From: Sphingomonas sp. Root720
GTDB lineage: Bacteria; Pseudomonadota; Alphaproteobacteria; Sphingomonadales; Sphingomonadaceae
Reading direction: 5' to 3'
Length of the DNA: 60,848 nt
Assembly: GCF_001428605.1 (NCBI RefSeq)
Contig: NZ_LMID01000015.1
Span: 22,678-83,525 of the forward strand
Position numbers and translations under genes: made by a program. Under the pieces are notes generated by a model that saw only the letters and a list, made by a program, of their open reading frames with translations, did not search any database and had not been told where the DNA came from. This document shows, one piece after another, positions 60,801 to 60,848 of this stretch (within the stretch, counting starts at the first letter, position 1; every line of letters starts with the position of its first letter).

Positions 60801-60848
60801 GCCTCAGGCGCCGGGCGGCCGGCATCCGCCGGCCTTGGCTATCCTCGC
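60801..60848. repeat. Family C repeat, cut by the window edge
   Basis: The last 48 bases match the left arm of the family C palindrome (GCCGGCCTTGGCTATCCTCGC). The rest of the element lies beyond the window. Confidence 0.75.

Overview
The window is high-GC alphaproteobacterial chromosome, most likely from a sphingomonad (Sphingomonas/Rhizorhabdus-like). The evidence is a circularly permuted two-piece tmRNA whose tag reads ANDNEALAIAA, a sigF-nrsF bufferin locus of the Caulobacter type, XrtA/PEP-CTERM regulators (PrsK/PrsR), an NDUFS4-like complex I subunit, and mitochondrial-like gene families throughout. No phage, transposase or CRISPR array was found. Accessory DNA consists mainly of three families of intergenic palindromic repeats.

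Layout. 1-1460: L10 leader, rplJ, rplL and a terminator. 1534-10529: about 9 kb of accessory genes lying between rplL and rpoB, which are normally neighbours. This block holds a copper/metal-stress bufferin locus: sigF-nrsF and bufA2-bufB-bufC on the minus strand, with bufA1-doxX diverging on the plus strand. Three perfect sigma-F-type promoters (GTAACC-N16-CGAA) sit before sigF, bufA2 and bufA1. A VIT-family metal transporter, an L,D-transpeptidase and two lipoproteins follow. 10870-19647: rpoB (with an extra segment of about 70 residues), rpoC and their terminator. 19738-20756: five tandem copies of a ~217-bp palindromic unit.

20993-35358: small periplasmic protein, lipid-kinase-like and phosphoesterase pair, a GGDEF protein with a degenerate signature, tRNA-Asp, an AI-2E family transporter, a SleB-like hydrolase, YbaK, a surface O-acylation cluster (MBOAT plus two SGNH proteins and a small membrane protein), a glutathione transferase and a DUF885 metallopeptidase. 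35664-36052: permuted ssrA with promoter and terminator. 36100-46146: mscL, lemA and two TPM-domain genes, a NUDIX hydrolase, an NDUFS4-like gene, hrpB, a polyprenyl diphosphate synthase, chorismate mutase and an ABC-F ATPase.

46236-60848: a PepSY-like/response regulator/histidine kinase operon, a serralysin-type RTX metalloprotease, a DUF815 ATPase, the prsR-prsK-glycosyltransferase operon of the PEP-CTERM exopolysaccharide system, mannose-1-phosphate guanylyltransferase, an aldo/keto reductase, an XRE/IrrE-type short-chain fatty acid metabolism regulator and a stand-alone receiver protein.

The most notable system is the bufferin locus. One extracytoplasmic sigma factor, its cysteine-bearing membrane anti-sigma factor, two different cysteine-rich exported peptides and a single visible maturation pair (BufB/BufC) are tied together by three matching promoters. 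A GC-rich hairpin directly after each peptide gene could set peptide-to-enzyme ratios. All functional statements are inferred from sequence read by eye; no database search was run.
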